Made by a program: the position numbers and the translations under genes. Positions 11,100-20,210 of a stretch of DNA of 64,000 nucleotides are shown one piece after another. Under the pieces are notes generated by a model. That model was not told where the DNA came from, ran no database searches, and worked only from the letters and a program-made list of their open reading frames with translations. Source of the DNA: Andreprevotia lacus DSM 23236 (GTDB lineage Bacteria; Pseudomonadota; Gammaproteobacteria; Burkholderiales; Chitinibacteraceae); the NCBI RefSeq assembly GCF_900176275.1, contig NZ_FWXD01000013.1, positions 62,001-126,000 on the forward strand, written 5' to 3'. The first letter of the stretch is position 1; each line of letters opens with the position of its first letter.

Positions 11100-13301
11100 A
11101 TGTCCATGCTTCGCTACAGCCTGGCAGTACTGCCCATGGCGCTTGCCGCCGTGTTTGCACACGCTGCCTATCCTGCCTGGCAGGAAGGAAATACCTACAC
11201 CACCGGCACTTACGTGAGCTACAACGGCCACGACTACAAGTGCCTCGTGACCCATACCGCCTATGTCGGCGCCGGCTGGACCCCGTCCACCACGCCGACG
11301 TTGTGGCAAGACCTGGGCGTGAGCAGTGGCAGCACGCCGACCGCCACCCCGACCCCCACCGCAGCGCCGACTGCCGCACCGACCGCGACACCGGTTCCGA
11401 CTGCTGCACCGACTGCTGCACCGACTGCTGCACCGACCGCCACACCGAAGCCCACCGCAACCCCGGCGCCGACTTCGGCCCCAACGGCTACCCCGGCACC
11501 CTCTGCCGGCTGCTACGCCGCCTGGGATACCAACACCGCCTATAACGGCGGCGCACAAGTGACCTACAACGGCCGCAACTACCAGGCCAAGTGGTGGACA
11601 CAGGGCAACGTGCCGTCGTCCAACACCGGCGACGGCCTGCCGTGGACTGATCTGGGCGCTTGCGGTAGCGCAACCCCGACTGCCACACCGACCGCAGCAC
11701 CGACAGCAACCCCGAAGCCGACGGCTACTCCGGTTCCGACCGCGACACCGACAGCAACGCCTACAGCCACCCCGACGGCCACACCGAAGCCGACCGCTAC
11801 ACCGGTTCCGACCAGCGCACCAACCGCCACACCGGTGCCGACAGCAACCCCGACGGCCACGCCGAAGCCCACCGCGACACCAGTGCCGACCAGCGCACCG
11901 ACCGCCACCCCGGCGCCGACTGCAGCCCCGACCGCCACACCGGTGCCGAACACCAATGCCAAGCAAGTCGGCGCCTACTTCGCACAGTGGGGCATTTATG
12001 ATCGTGCCTACTTTCTGAAGCAGACCGACACCAGCGGTGCGGCAGCCAAGCTGACCTTCATCAACTACTCGTTCGGCAACATCTACAAGCAGGCCGATGG
12101 CACCTTCAAGTGCGATTCGGTCACCAAGCTCGAACCGGGCTCGACCGATGCCAACGCACCGGAAGCCGGCACCGGCGGCGACGCCTATGCTGACTACGGC
12201 ATGGGCTATGCCGCCAAGGATTCGGTGGATGGCAAGGCAGATGCCTGGGGTACCGATGGCAAGCAGATCTACCTGAAGGGCAACTTCAACCAGCTCAAGA
12301 AGCTGAAGGCCAAGTACCCGAACCTGAAGGTGGTCATCTCGCTGGGCGGCTGGACATGGTCACGCTACTTCTCGCAAGCGGCAGCCACCGACGCACAGCG
12401 CAAGGCCGTGGTGTCGTCGTGCATTGACTACTACATCAAGGGCAACCTGCCATTTGATGCGGGCGACAATGCCGGCGGCCCGGGCGTGGCTGCAGGCGTG
12501 TTCGACGGTATCGACATCGACTGGGAATACCCGGGCGGTGGCGGTCAGCCGTACAACACCTTCAGCGCTGCCGACAAGCAGAACTACACGCTGTTCTTCA
12601 AGGAGCTGCGCACCCAGCTTGACGCCTATGGCGCCACCACCGGCAAGCACTATCTGCTGACGGCAGCCATCGGCGCGGGTTCGGACAAGATCGCCAATAC
12701 CGAACCGGGCCTCTACAGCCAGTATCTGGACTGGGTCAACCTGATGTCGTACGACTACCACGGCGCGTGGGAACTCGGCACGACCATCGGCGCCGGCACG
12801 GTGACGGACTTCCACTCCAACCTGTACAAGGACCCGGCCAGCCCGAACGTCCAGGCAGGCGGCACGCTGGCCACCTACAACACCGATGACGCGATCAACG
12901 CGTTGATTGCAGCCGGCATGCCGGCCAGCAAGATCAACCTCGGCATTCCGTTCTACGGCCGTGGCTGGGCAGGTGTTGCAGCGGGTCCGAACGGCAACGG
13001 TCTGTATCAGGCTGCACCCAAGGCAGGCGCTTGCACCGGCAGCGGTTGCGAAGCGGGTTACGAGGACTACCGCAATCTGGTGAACGCTGCCGGCAACGTG
13101 TATTACAACGCGGCCACCAAGCAGATGTGGAAGTTCAACACCGCCACCGGCACCTTCTACAGCTACGACGATCCGACCGTGATCCAGACCAAGATCGACT
13201 ACGCCAAGGCCAAGGGTCTGGCAGGTCTGTTCAGCTGGTCGCTCGACGGTGACGACGCCAACGCCACCCTGACCAAGGCTACCGCGCTGATCAATCAGTA
13301 A
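11100..13301 (+). CDS. Secreted GH18 chitinase with two CBM5/12 modules (chitinase 1)
   Basis: A 733-residue exported endochitinase. Order: signal peptide (1 to about 22, ending AHA), CBM5/12 module ([20 protein letters not shown] to about 78), Thr/Pro/Ala linker, second CBM5/12 ([14 protein letters not shown] to about 190), a long TPTATP linker of about 90 residues, then a GH18 TIM barrel from about 284. The catalytic motif [11 protein letters not shown] carries D472, D474 and acid/base E476. SLGGWTWS and the late MFSWSLDGD-type strand are also present. The start at 11100 gives a clean signal peptide and has GAAGGA 9 bases upstream; the open frame runs further upstream without a signal sequence. 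It hydrolyses internal beta-1,4-GlcNAc bonds. It is paralogous to the next gene. Confidence 0.96.
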   Translation: MSMLRYSLAVLPMALAAVFAHAAYPAWQEGNTYTTGTYVSYNGHDYKCLVTHTAYVGAGWTPSTTPTLWQDLGVSSGSTPTATPTPTAAPTAAPTATPVPTAAPTAAPTAAPTATPKPTATPAPTSAPTATPAPSAGCYAAWDTNTAYNGGAQVTYNGRNYQAKWWTQGNVPSSNTGDGLPWTDLGACGSATPTATPTAAPTATPKPTATPVPTATPTATPTATPTATPKPTATPVPTSAPTATPVPTATPTATPKPTATPVPTSAPTATPAPTAAPTATPVPNTNAKQVGAYFAQWGIYDRAYFLKQTDTSGAAAKLTFINYSFGNIYKQADGTFKCDSVTKLEPGSTDANAPEAGTGGDAYADYGMGYAAKDSVDGKADAWGTDGKQIYLKGNFNQLKKLKAKYPNLKVVISLGGWTWSRYFSQAAATDAQRKAVVSSCIDYYIKGNLPFDAGDNAGGPGVAAGVFDGIDIDWEYPGGGGQPYNTFSAADKQNYTLFFKELRTQLDAYGATTGKHYLLTAAIGAGSDKIANTEPGLYSQYLDWVNLMSYDYHGAWELGTTIGAGTVTDFHSNLYKDPASPNVQAGGTLATYNTDDAINALIAAGMPASKINLGIPFYGRGWAGVAAGPNGNGLYQAAPKAGACTGSGCEAGYEDYRNLVNAAGNVYYNAATKQMWKFNTATGTFYSYDDPTVIQTKIDYAKAKGLAGLFSWSLDGDDANATLTKATALINQ
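11334..11505 (+). repeat. Linker repeat 1 of chitinase 1 (Thr-Pro-Ala)
   Basis: In-frame degenerate ACC-GC(A/C)-CCG triplets encode repeated [14 protein letters not shown] units between the two CBM modules. The DNA repeats could recombine within or between the two chitinase genes. Confidence 0.8.
11670..11949 (+). repeat. Linker repeat 2 of chitinase 1 (Thr-Pro-Ala)
   Basis: About 93 residues of [15 protein letters not shown]-type units join the second CBM to the GH18 domain. This is the longest low-complexity tract in the window. Confidence 0.82.
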
Positions 13302-13320
13302 GCGCAAGCATGGTCCGAAG

Positions 13321-13347
13321 AGCCCCGGCCACAAGCCGGGGCTTTTT
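13321..13347 (+). terminator. Rho-independent terminator after chitinase 1
   Basis: AGCCCCGGC (13321-13329) pairs with GCCGGGGCT (13335-13343) and is followed by TTTTC. Confidence 0.92.
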
Positions 13348-13546
13348 CATGGCGCGCAGCAACCGCCGGGATGCTTTCCTCTTTTTTTCAAATATTGAAT
13401 CAAAGCTTTCAATGTTGCTTGCATGCAACGGCCTTGCCAACTTTTTTACGGCAAAAGCACATCAGAATATGCCGATAATCGCATGCCGCCAAAAGACAAA
13501 AACAAACATAACTCATTGATTTTTATTGATCGATAGAAACAAACAA

Positions 13547-13560
13547 AAATACCGGTATTT
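13547..13560. promoter_or_regulatory. Perfect 14-bp palindrome upstream of chitinase 2
   Basis: AAATACCGGTATTT is fully self-complementary in an AT-rich promoter region about 215 bases before the start codon. It is a candidate operator. The cognate regulator is unknown. Confidence 0.4.
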
Positions 13561-13774
13561 ATTTGCACGTACCGACACAAAACACCCCTCCGTAGTAAGG
13601 CATTTTCCCCGATCAGCCCTCGTCAGTTTGTGCGCTGCCAATTGACGCCACCCGGGACAAAGCAGTTAATCACGCCTAGCGCCCAGACCCGCGTCCACAA
13701 GACGGGTCAAGCCGCTGCCGCCAGTCCGATCCAAAACACGCGGCATTCATACAACCAAAGAAGGAAATGTCGAG

Positions 13775-15877
13775 ATGTCCATGCTTCGCTACAGCATGGC
13801 AGCACTGCCGTTGGCGCTCGCCGCCGTATTCGCGCATGCTGCCTATCCTGCCTGGCAGGAAGGTACTACCTACACCGCTGGCACTTACGTCAGCTACAAC
13901 GGCCATGATTACCAGGCCCTCGTGACTCATACCGCTTATGTCGGCGCTGGCTGGACCCCGTCCTCCACCCCGACCCTGTGGAAGGATCTGGGCGTGAGCA
14001 GCGGTTCCACACCGACTGCGACCCCGGCACCGACTGCAGCACCGACCGCCACCCCGGTTCCGGTCACCAGCGCACCGACCGCAACCCCGAAGCCGACCGC
14101 CACACCGGCTCCGACTGCCACCCCGGCACCGTCGGCTGGTTGTTATCAAGCATGGAACAGCGGCACCGCCTACAACGGCGGCGCACAAGTGACCTACAAC
14201 GGTCGCAACTACACCGCCAAGTGGTGGACACAAGGCAATGTGCCGTCCAGCAGCACCGGCGAAGGCCAGCCGTGGACCGACAATGGCCCGTGCGGCGCAA
14301 CCACACCGACTGCAACGCCGACTGCTACCCCGGCACCGACCGCAACACCGAAGCCGACCGCTACCCCGGTTCCGGTTACCGGCACCCCGGCACCGACAGC
14401 AACTCCTGCTCCGACTGCTACCCCGGCACCGACAGCCACGCCGAAGCCCACCGCAACTCCGGCTCCGACAGCGACTCCGGCTCCGACCGCAACGCCGAAG
14501 CCGACTGCCGGCCCGACACCGACCAGCGTGCCGAACACCGGTGCCAAGCAAGTGGGCTCCTACTTCACCCAGTGGGGCGTGTATGACCGCGCTTACTTCG
14601 TGAAGGAAATCGACACCAGCGGCGCAGCAGCCAAGCTGACCTTCCTGAACTACGCGTTCGGCAACATCTACAAGCAAGCTGATGGCACCTACAAGTGCGA
14701 CAGCGGCATCAACAAGGCTGAGCCGGGCTCGACCAACGAGACCGCACCGGATGCCGGTACCGGCGGCGACGCATGGGCCGACTACCAGATGGACTACGCC
14801 GCCAAGGATGCAGTCGATGGCGTGGCCGACGTGTGGGAAGACAAGCTCAAGGGCAACTTCAACCAGCTCAAGAAGCTGAAGGCCAAGTACCCGAACCTGA
14901 AGATCGTCATCTCGCTGGGCGGCTGGACATGGTCCAAGTACTTCTCGGCTGCTGCGGCAAGCGATTCGCTGCGCAAGACACTGGTGTCGTCGTGCGTTGA
15001 CGTGTACATCAAGGGCAACCTGAAGAAGTCGGGCGGTGATCCGGCCGGTGGCACCGGTGCTGCGGCAGGCATCTTTGACGGTATCGACATCGACTGGGAA
15101 TACCCGGGCGGTGGCGGCCAGCCGTACAACATCAGCAACGCGGCTGACAAGCAGAACTACACCCTGTTCATGCAGGAACTGCGCAGCCAGCTGGATGCCT
15201 ACGGCGCAGCCAACGGCGGCAAGCACTATCTGCTGACTGCAGCCATCGGCGCAGGTGTGGACAAGATCGTCAACACCGATCCGGCCGCGTACAGCCAGTA
15301 CATGGATTGGGTCAACGTCATGAACTATGACTACCATGGTTCGTGGGAAACCGGCACCACCATCGGCGCCGGCACCGTGACCGACTTCCACTCCAACCTG
15401 TACCGCGATCCGGCCAGCCCGAACGTGGCAGCAGGCGGCAACGCAGCCAGCTACAACACCGACGACGCGATCAACAAGCTGGTTTCGCTCGGCATGCCGG
15501 CCAACAAGATCGTGATGGGTATCCCCTACTACGGTCGCGGCTGGGCAGGCGTTGCAGCCGGCCCGAACGGTGATGGCCTGTATCAGGCAGCACCGAAGGC
15601 AGGTGCGTGCACCGGCACCGGTTGCGAAGCAGGTTACGAGGACTACCGTAATCTGGTGAACGCAGCCGGTACCACGTACTACCACCCGGTGACCAAGCAG
15701 CTGTATAAGTACGCGTCGGGCACCGGCACGTTCTACAGCTACGACGATCCGACCGTGATCCAGACCAAGATCGACTACGCCAAGGCCAAGGGCTTGGGCG
15801 GCATGTTCAGCTGGTCGCTCGACGGTGACGACGCCACTGCAACGCTGACCAAGGCCATGTCCAAGGTTGCGCAGTAA
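13775..15877 (+). CDS. Secreted GH18 chitinase with two CBM5/12 modules (chitinase 2)
   Basis: A 700-residue paralogue of the preceding gene with the same architecture: signal peptide [25 protein letters not shown]5/12 ([20 protein letters not shown]), linker, CBM5/12 (CYQAWNSGTAYNGG), linker, GH18. The catalytic motif [11 protein letters not shown] holds D438, D440 and E442. Both linkers are shorter than in chitinase 1 and richer in APTATP units. The ribosome binding site AAGGAAA (13761-13767) and the first codons are nearly identical to those of chitinase 1, pointing to a tandem duplication. The bodies have diverged (for example the region after CDSGINKAEPGS and the shortened insert near VADVWEDKLKG), so they may differ in cleavage mode or processivity. 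Strong terminators after each suggest independent transcription. Confidence 0.96.
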   Translation: MSMLRYSMAALPLALAAVFAHAAYPAWQEGTTYTAGTYVSYNGHDYQALVTHTAYVGAGWTPSSTPTLWKDLGVSSGSTPTATPAPTAAPTATPVPVTSAPTATPKPTATPAPTATPAPSAGCYQAWNSGTAYNGGAQVTYNGRNYTAKWWTQGNVPSSSTGEGQPWTDNGPCGATTPTATPTATPAPTATPKPTATPVPVTGTPAPTATPAPTATPAPTATPKPTATPAPTATPAPTATPKPTAGPTPTSVPNTGAKQVGSYFTQWGVYDRAYFVKEIDTSGAAAKLTFLNYAFGNIYKQADGTYKCDSGINKAEPGSTNETAPDAGTGGDAWADYQMDYAAKDAVDGVADVWEDKLKGNFNQLKKLKAKYPNLKIVISLGGWTWSKYFSAAAASDSLRKTLVSSCVDVYIKGNLKKSGGDPAGGTGAAAGIFDGIDIDWEYPGGGGQPYNISNAADKQNYTLFMQELRSQLDAYGAANGGKHYLLTAAIGAGVDKIVNTDPAAYSQYMDWVNVMNYDYHGSWETGTTIGAGTVTDFHSNLYRDPASPNVAAGGNAASYNTDDAINKLVSLGMPANKIVMGIPYYGRGWAGVAAGPNGDGLYQAAPKAGACTGTGCEAGYEDYRNLVNAAGTTYYHPVTKQLYKYASGTGTFYSYDDPTVIQTKIDYAKAKGLGGMFSWSLDGDDATATLTKAMSKVAQ
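14007..14133 (+). repeat. Linker repeat 1 of chitinase 2
   Basis: Thr-Pro-Ala units ([20 protein letters not shown] type) link the two CBM modules. They resemble the chitinase 1 linker at DNA level. Confidence 0.78.
14301..14535 (+). repeat. Linker repeat 2 of chitinase 2
   Basis: Repeated [14 protein letters not shown] units, about 78 residues, link the second CBM to the GH18 barrel. Confidence 0.8.
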
Positions 15878-15897
15878 GCGGCTTCCGCCCCATTAAA

Positions 15898-15923
15898 ACC
15901 CCGGCTTCGGCCGGGGTTTTTTT
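15898..15923 (+). terminator. Rho-independent terminator after chitinase 2
   Basis: ACCCCGGC (15898-15905), TTCG tetraloop, GCCGGGGT (15910-15917), then a T run. Confidence 0.94.
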
Positions 15924-16064
15924 ATCCGTGCTTTCGTCTAGATGGTTATATAAGCCAGCAATTATTAATACCGTCGTCATATAAAGCGCAAAAAAACTTT
16001 GTATGTATGCAATACAGCCTCACTACCCTGCACGCGGTCTTTGTCCAACCTGGCTTATCCAAAA

Positions 16065-18812
16065 ATGAAACTCAAACCCCTCGTGATTGCCTGCGCATGT
16101 GCGCTGGCCCTTCCCACCCAAGCTGGCGTCGTCATCAGCCAGATTTATGGCGGCGGCGGTAATAGCGGCGCGCAATGGCGCAACGACTACATCGAATTGT
16201 TCAATGCTGGAGACAGCGCAGCCGTGCTGGACGGCCTGAGCGTGCAATACGCCAGCAGCACCGGCACCAGCTGGGCGCTGACCAAGCTGGCCGGCACCCT
16301 GCAGCCGGGCCAGTACTATCTGGTGCAAGAAGCTGCCGGCGCCAACACCGCCGCCGCCGCCCTGCCCACAGCCGACACCGTCGGCACGCTGGCACTGAGC
16401 GGCACCACCGGCAAGGTGGCTCTGGTCAACGGCAGCACCGCCCTCACCTGCGGCGCCACTTGCGCCAGCAACGCTGCCGTGCTCGACTTCGTTGGCTTCG
16501 GTACCGCCAATGACAGCGAAACCGCTGCGGCACCGGTGCTCTCGAACACCACCGCCGCCCTGCGCGCGCAGAATGGCTGCAGCGACACCAACAACAACGC
16601 GGCAGACTTCACTGCTGGCGTGCCGCAACCGCGCAATACCGCCGCCCAGCCGGCAGCTTGCGGCGGCAGCACCACACCGACGCCGGTTCCGACCCCGACA
16701 CCGTCGCCGACCCCCACACCATCGCCCACACCGGCACCGACCCCGACGCCGGGCAACACCCGCATCCATGACATCCAGGGCAGCAAGCACGTTTCGCCGC
16801 TGAACGGCCAGAACGTCAGCAACGTGCCGGGTATCGTGACCCTGGTGCTGAGCAACGGCTTCTACTTCCAGGACGACCAGCCGGACAACGACCCGCGCAC
16901 CTCGGAAGGTGTGTTCGTCTTCACCAGCAGCAAGCCGGCCGTGGCCGTTGGCGACAAGGTACTGGTCAGCGCCAAGGTAACCGAATACCGCCCGGGCGGC
17001 AGCAGCGGCACCAATAACCTGAGCACCACCGAGCTGGCCAGCCCCAAGGTCTACACCGTATCCAGCGGCAACGCGCTGCCGCCGGCCGTGGTGCTGGGTA
17101 GCCAGCCGAACAAGGTAATCTGGGGTGGCGCAGCGGGTGATGTGGAAACCGCTGCCGCGCTCGACCTGAACAACGGCATCGACTACTACGAGTCGCTCGA
17201 AGGCATGCGCATCGAGATCGACAACGCCGTAGCCGTCGGCCCGACCAACAGCTACGGCGAAACCGCCGTGGTGGCCAATGCCGGCATCGGCAGCGACACG
17301 CGCACCCCGCGCGGCGGCGTCATCATCCGCGCCGACAACTACAACCCGCAGCGCCTGATCATCACCGATGGCAGCGTGACCCCGGCCAAGATGAACGTGG
17401 GCGACGGTGTTGCCCGCGTGGTGGGCGTGCTGGACTACAACTTCAGCAACTTCATGCTGCGCACCAGCGAAGTCACCCCGCTGGTCAGCGGCGGCCTGCA
17501 GCAGAAAACCACCCGCAAGCAGCGCAAGGAAGAACTGGCCGTTGCTTCGTTCAACGTCGAGAACCTGGCACCGGGCAACGACCCGGCCAAGTTTGCCCGT
17601 CTGGCACAGCAGATCGTCAGCAACCTGCAGACACCGGACATCGTTGGCGTGATGGAAGTGCAGGACAACAACGGCGCCACCGATGACGGCACCGTCAGCG
17701 CCAGCGACACCGTGGCCAAGCTGATCGCCGCCATCACCGCCGCCGGCGGCCCGAACTACGTCTGGCGCTCGATCGACCCGGTGAACGATCAGGACGGCGG
17801 CGAGCCGGGCGGCAACATCCGCGTCGGCTTCCTGTACAACCCGGCCCGCGTCGAATTCGTTGACCGCGCTGGTGGCACCTCCACCACCGCGGTTGGCCTG
17901 GCTACCTGCGGCACCGCAGTTTGCCTGACCACCAGCCCGGGCCGCATCCAGCCGACCGACGCTGCCTTCAACAGCAGCCGCAAGCCGCTGGTGGGCGAGT
18001 TCCGCTTTGCCGGCCAGACCGTGTTCGTGATCGCAAACCACTGGAATTCGAAGGGCGGTGACCAGCCGCTGTTCGGCCGCTTCCAGCCGCCGGCACGCAG
18101 CTCGGAAGTACAGCGCAACCAGCAAGCCACCATCGTGGCCGGCTTCGTGCGCGATCTGCTGGCACGTGACCCGAAGGCCAACGTGATCACCTTGGGCGAC
18201 CTGAACGACTTCCAGTTCTCCGACGCGGTGAGCAAGCTCAAGGCCGCCGGTCTGAACGACCTGATCGAAACGCTGCCGGAAAACGAGCGCTACACCTATG
18301 TGTACGAAGGCAACAGCCAGGTGCTCGACCATATTCTGGCCAGCAGCAACCTCGCCAGCCGCGCCGAATACGACGCCGTGCACACAAACAGTGAGTTTGC
18401 CGACCAGACCAGCGACCACGATCCGGAAGTCGCCCGCTTCGCCATCGGCCCGGTGATCCCGGCGTGCTACGGCGCATGGAGCGCCAAGGTGGCCTATACC
18501 GCCGGCCAGCGCACCAGCGTGGGCACGGTGAGCTACGAAGCCAAGTGGTGGACGCAAGCCGAGAACCCGCAACAGAAGTCGGGCCAGTGGGACGTGTGGA
18601 AGAAGCTGGGCACCTGCAGCGCTGACGCAACGCAAGACCAGGTTCCGCCCCCGCAACCGTCGGCAACCGTCACCGACTGGACCATAGCCAAGGCCTATGC
18701 ACTGGGCGACCGCGTGAGCTTCGAGGGCAAGACCTATGTCTGCACCGTGGCCCACATCTCGCAGGGTGACTGGCTGCCGGGCGTGGCCCCGTCGCTGTGG
18801 AAGCTGCAGTAA
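16065..18812 (+). CDS. Secreted ExeM/NucH-like nuclease with lamin-tail domain and two C-terminal chitin-binding modules
   Basis: A 915-residue exported protein. Order: signal peptide (KLKPLVIACACALALPTQA), lamin-tail domain (about 20-190, VVISQIYGGGGNSGAQWRND), a TPTPSPTPTP linker (about 203-230), an OB-like domain typical of ExeM/NucH (about 235-480), an endonuclease/exonuclease/phosphatase domain (about 485-795) and two CBM5/12 modules (from about 803 and 870). Active-site blocks are visible: ASFNVENLAPGND, GVMEVQDNNG, IANHWNSKGGD, TLGDLNDFQFSD and S783-D784-H785 in TSDHDPE. The family degrades extracellular DNA with divalent metal. ATG 16065 is chosen because it gives the signal peptide, although no clear Shine-Dalgarno precedes it; a TTG at 15999 is the only longer start. 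The chitin-binding tail next to two chitinases suggests a nuclease anchored on chitin (inference). Confidence 0.93.
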   Translation: MKLKPLVIACACALALPTQAGVVISQIYGGGGNSGAQWRNDYIELFNAGDSAAVLDGLSVQYASSTGTSWALTKLAGTLQPGQYYLVQEAAGANTAAAALPTADTVGTLALSGTTGKVALVNGSTALTCGATCASNAAVLDFVGFGTANDSETAAAPVLSNTTAALRAQNGCSDTNNNAADFTAGVPQPRNTAAQPAACGGSTTPTPVPTPTPSPTPTPSPTPAPTPTPGNTRIHDIQGSKHVSPLNGQNVSNVPGIVTLVLSNGFYFQDDQPDNDPRTSEGVFVFTSSKPAVAVGDKVLVSAKVTEYRPGGSSGTNNLSTTELASPKVYTVSSGNALPPAVVLGSQPNKVIWGGAAGDVETAAALDLNNGIDYYESLEGMRIEIDNAVAVGPTNSYGETAVVANAGIGSDTRTPRGGVIIRADNYNPQRLIITDGSVTPAKMNVGDGVARVVGVLDYNFSNFMLRTSEVTPLVSGGLQQKTTRKQRKEELAVASFNVENLAPGNDPAKFARLAQQIVSNLQTPDIVGVMEVQDNNGATDDGTVSASDTVAKLIAAITAAGGPNYVWRSIDPVNDQDGGEPGGNIRVGFLYNPARVEFVDRAGGTSTTAVGLATCGTAVCLTTSPGRIQPTDAAFNSSRKPLVGEFRFAGQTVFVIANHWNSKGGDQPLFGRFQPPARSSEVQRNQQATIVAGFVRDLLARDPKANVITLGDLNDFQFSDAVSKLKAAGLNDLIETLPENERYTYVYEGNSQVLDHILASSNLASRAEYDAVHTNSEFADQTSDHDPEVARFAIGPVIPACYGAWSAKVAYTAGQRTSVGTVSYEAKWWTQAENPQQKSGQWDVWKKLGTCSADATQDQVPPPQPSATVTDWTIAKAYALGDRVSFEGKTYVCTVAHISQGDWLPGVAPSLWKLQ
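16671..16753 (+). repeat. Pro-Thr-Ser linker repeat in the nuclease
   Basis: Repeated PTPTPSPTP codons separate the lamin-tail domain from the rest of the nuclease. The composition differs from the chitinase linkers (Ser in place of Ala). Confidence 0.75.
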
Positions 18813-18841
18813 GCAGTCCTTGTAGTTAGCGTGCGGTGAAA

Positions 18842-18871
18842 AACGGGGCAGATGATCTGCCCCGTTTTTTT
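18842..18871 (+). terminator. Rho-independent terminator after the nuclease gene
   Basis: AACGGGGCAGAT and ATCTGCCCCGTT form a long near-perfect stem (18842-18866) followed by seven T residues. Confidence 0.95.
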
Positions 18872-19000
18872 ATCCATACCAACGTGCACATGCGCCGTCT
18901 GCATTCCCGGCATGCAGGCAAGGGGCTGCCGGCTTGCCTACACTGCCTTGGCTCGCGGCCACATGCTGCGTTTTCGATCATTGCTCACGGAGCCCCCGCA

Positions 19001-19843
19001 ATGCGCCTCAGCCTTCCCGTCCTGTTGCTTGCCCTGTGTATCCCACCCTTGGCGACTGCGGCCTGCAAGAGCGGCGCACGCTGCAAGCAGCCGCCGGCCA
19101 AGCCAGCTGCGGCAACGCCCGCAGCACCGTCAGTGCCGCTCACCCCGCTGGGTACCGCCGGCATCTACGATGTGCGCTACGGCCAGTTCTCCGGGGTCTA
19201 TACCTTGCTCGACGACGGGCATTTCTCGGGCGTGCACTTCATAGCCGGGCGGCTGGTTGGCCACCCGCACGGGCAGCTCAGCACCGCCAATTCGGTTGAT
19301 CACCTGGAACCGATTGCCTGGGCCAACTTCATCGATGACTACGCGCAAGTCGGCGCGCAGGAAACCAACCCCAGCTTCGGCCGCAGCTTTGATGCCACCG
19401 AACTGAAAGTCACCATCAAGGGCGGCTTTGGCACCTTCTCCACCAGCCAGCAGGAACAAAAAACCTACGCCATGGACGACAACCGCAGCCTGTATGCGCA
19501 GGCTGCCCCGCTGGCCACGCTGGCAGGCAACTACAGCGGTTATCTGCGCACGGTCGGCATCGGCAAGCCGGCGGAGGACTTCAAGTCCTTCCAGCTTGGC
19601 AGCGATGGGCATTTCACCGTGCAGGCCGTGGATTGCAGCTTTGACGGCCAGCTCACGCCATACAAGAACACCGGCGTATTCGAGGTAAAGGTGAACACCG
19701 CAGGCACACAATGCAAGCTGGCCGGGCAACTGGCCGGCCTGGTCACGCCGCTGCAGATTCAGGCATCCGGCACGCGACTGGCGGTGCAGCTGGACGACGC
19801 CAGCAATGCGCAGACGGCGGTATTCATCCTCGCCAGGAAGTAA
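19001..19843 (+). CDS. Secreted protein of unknown function
   Basis: A 280-residue protein with a clear signal peptide (MRLSLPVLLLALCIPPLATA, cleavage near AAC). A short Cys-containing, Lys/Pro/Ala-rich stretch follows (to about residue 45) and then a beta-rich body with alternating Gly and aromatic residues (GIYDVRYGQFSGVYTLLDDG, LAGNYSGYLRTVG). Two later cysteines (CSFDGQ and TQCKLAG) could form a disulfide. ATG 19001 is preferred over upstream starts, which run through the nuclease terminator; CGGAG lies 5' of it. I do not recognise the family. The pattern of repeated strand-turn units suggests a small beta-barrel or lipocalin-like fold, but this is a guess. Confidence 0.72.
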   Translation: MRLSLPVLLLALCIPPLATAACKSGARCKQPPAKPAAATPAAPSVPLTPLGTAGIYDVRYGQFSGVYTLLDDGHFSGVHFIAGRLVGHPHGQLSTANSVDHLEPIAWANFIDDYAQVGAQETNPSFGRSFDATELKVTIKGGFGTFSTSQQEQKTYAMDDNRSLYAQAAPLATLAGNYSGYLRTVGIGKPAEDFKSFQLGSDGHFTVQAVDCSFDGQLTPYKNTGVFEVKVNTAGTQCKLAGQLAGLVTPLQIQASGTRLAVQLDDASNAQTAVFILARK

Positions 19844-19864
19844 CTGGCAGGCGCAGGGGCAGCC

Positions 19865-20122
19865 TCAGCGGGAATCGGTCACTTCGGCCAGGATGTCTGG
19901 AATATCCGCATCCGTAACACCAGACCACAGATCGCCCCCCACTTCCTTCACATTCGGCCCGATCTCGCACAAGCCCATGCACGGAATACGCATGATGGTG
20001 ATGTCGAGCCCACGCGCGGCAATGGCGGCTTCGAAGGCATCGGCCAGCGCGTGGCTGCCGCGTGCGGCACACGAGGGCTGGTGATCGAAGCGGCGGTTGA
20101 TGCAGATGGCGATGCGTTTCAT
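19865..20122 (-). CDS. Thioredoxin-like (2Fe-2S) ferredoxin
   Basis: An 85-residue protein starting MKRIAICINRR. Four cysteines, C8, C18, C48 and C52 (the last two in MGLCE, C-x3-C), match the cluster-binding pattern of thioredoxin-fold 2Fe-2S ferredoxins. This family is described as accessory electron carriers or sulfur-handling proteins. The start is the internal ATG at 20122; upstream codons overlap the efp terminator. It lies downstream of efp on the same strand but behind a terminator, so it is probably separately transcribed. The redox partner is not indicated by neighbours. Confidence 0.78.
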   Translation of the reverse strand: MKRIAICINRRFDHQPSCAARGSHALADAFEAAIAARGLDITIMRIPCMGLCEIGPNVKEVGGDLWSGVTDADIPDILAEVTDSR

Positions 20123-20163
20123 TCTGTCAGTGTAAACCCGGGCGATCCGGCCGGCAGTGGTCG

Positions 20164-20193
20164 AAAAAAAACCGCTCGAACGAGCGGTTTTTT
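20164..20193. terminator. Bidirectional terminator after efp
   Basis: AACCGCTCG (20170-20178) and CGAGCGGTT (20181-20189) form the stem, with an A run on the left and a T run on the right, so it can stop transcription from either side. On the minus strand it follows efp directly. Confidence 0.88.
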
Positions 20194-20210
20194 CCGGAAC
20201 AAAGCAACGC

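Larger units (their letters stand above)
13302..13774. other. Intergenic region upstream of chitinase 2
   Basis: 473 bases. After the chitinase 1 terminator the DNA becomes strongly AT-rich (13378-13610), unlike the rest of the window. It contains a 14-base perfect palindrome (13547-13560) and an ATTGA-N10-TCAAT dyad near 13393-13412. A 69-residue open frame at 13310-13519 has no signal, motif or ribosome binding site and begins inside the terminator, so I do not call it a gene. The region probably holds the chitinase 2 promoter and control sites. Confidence 0.6.

Noticed and set aside
13310-13519. 69-residue open frame after chitinase 1
   Set aside because: Starts inside the terminator, has no ribosome binding site or family features and lies in AT-rich promoter DNA.
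11334-14535. Repeated short units that might suggest a CRISPR array or satellite
   Set aside because: The units are in-frame Thr/Pro/Ala linker codons inside two secreted chitinases, with no spacer-repeat structure.
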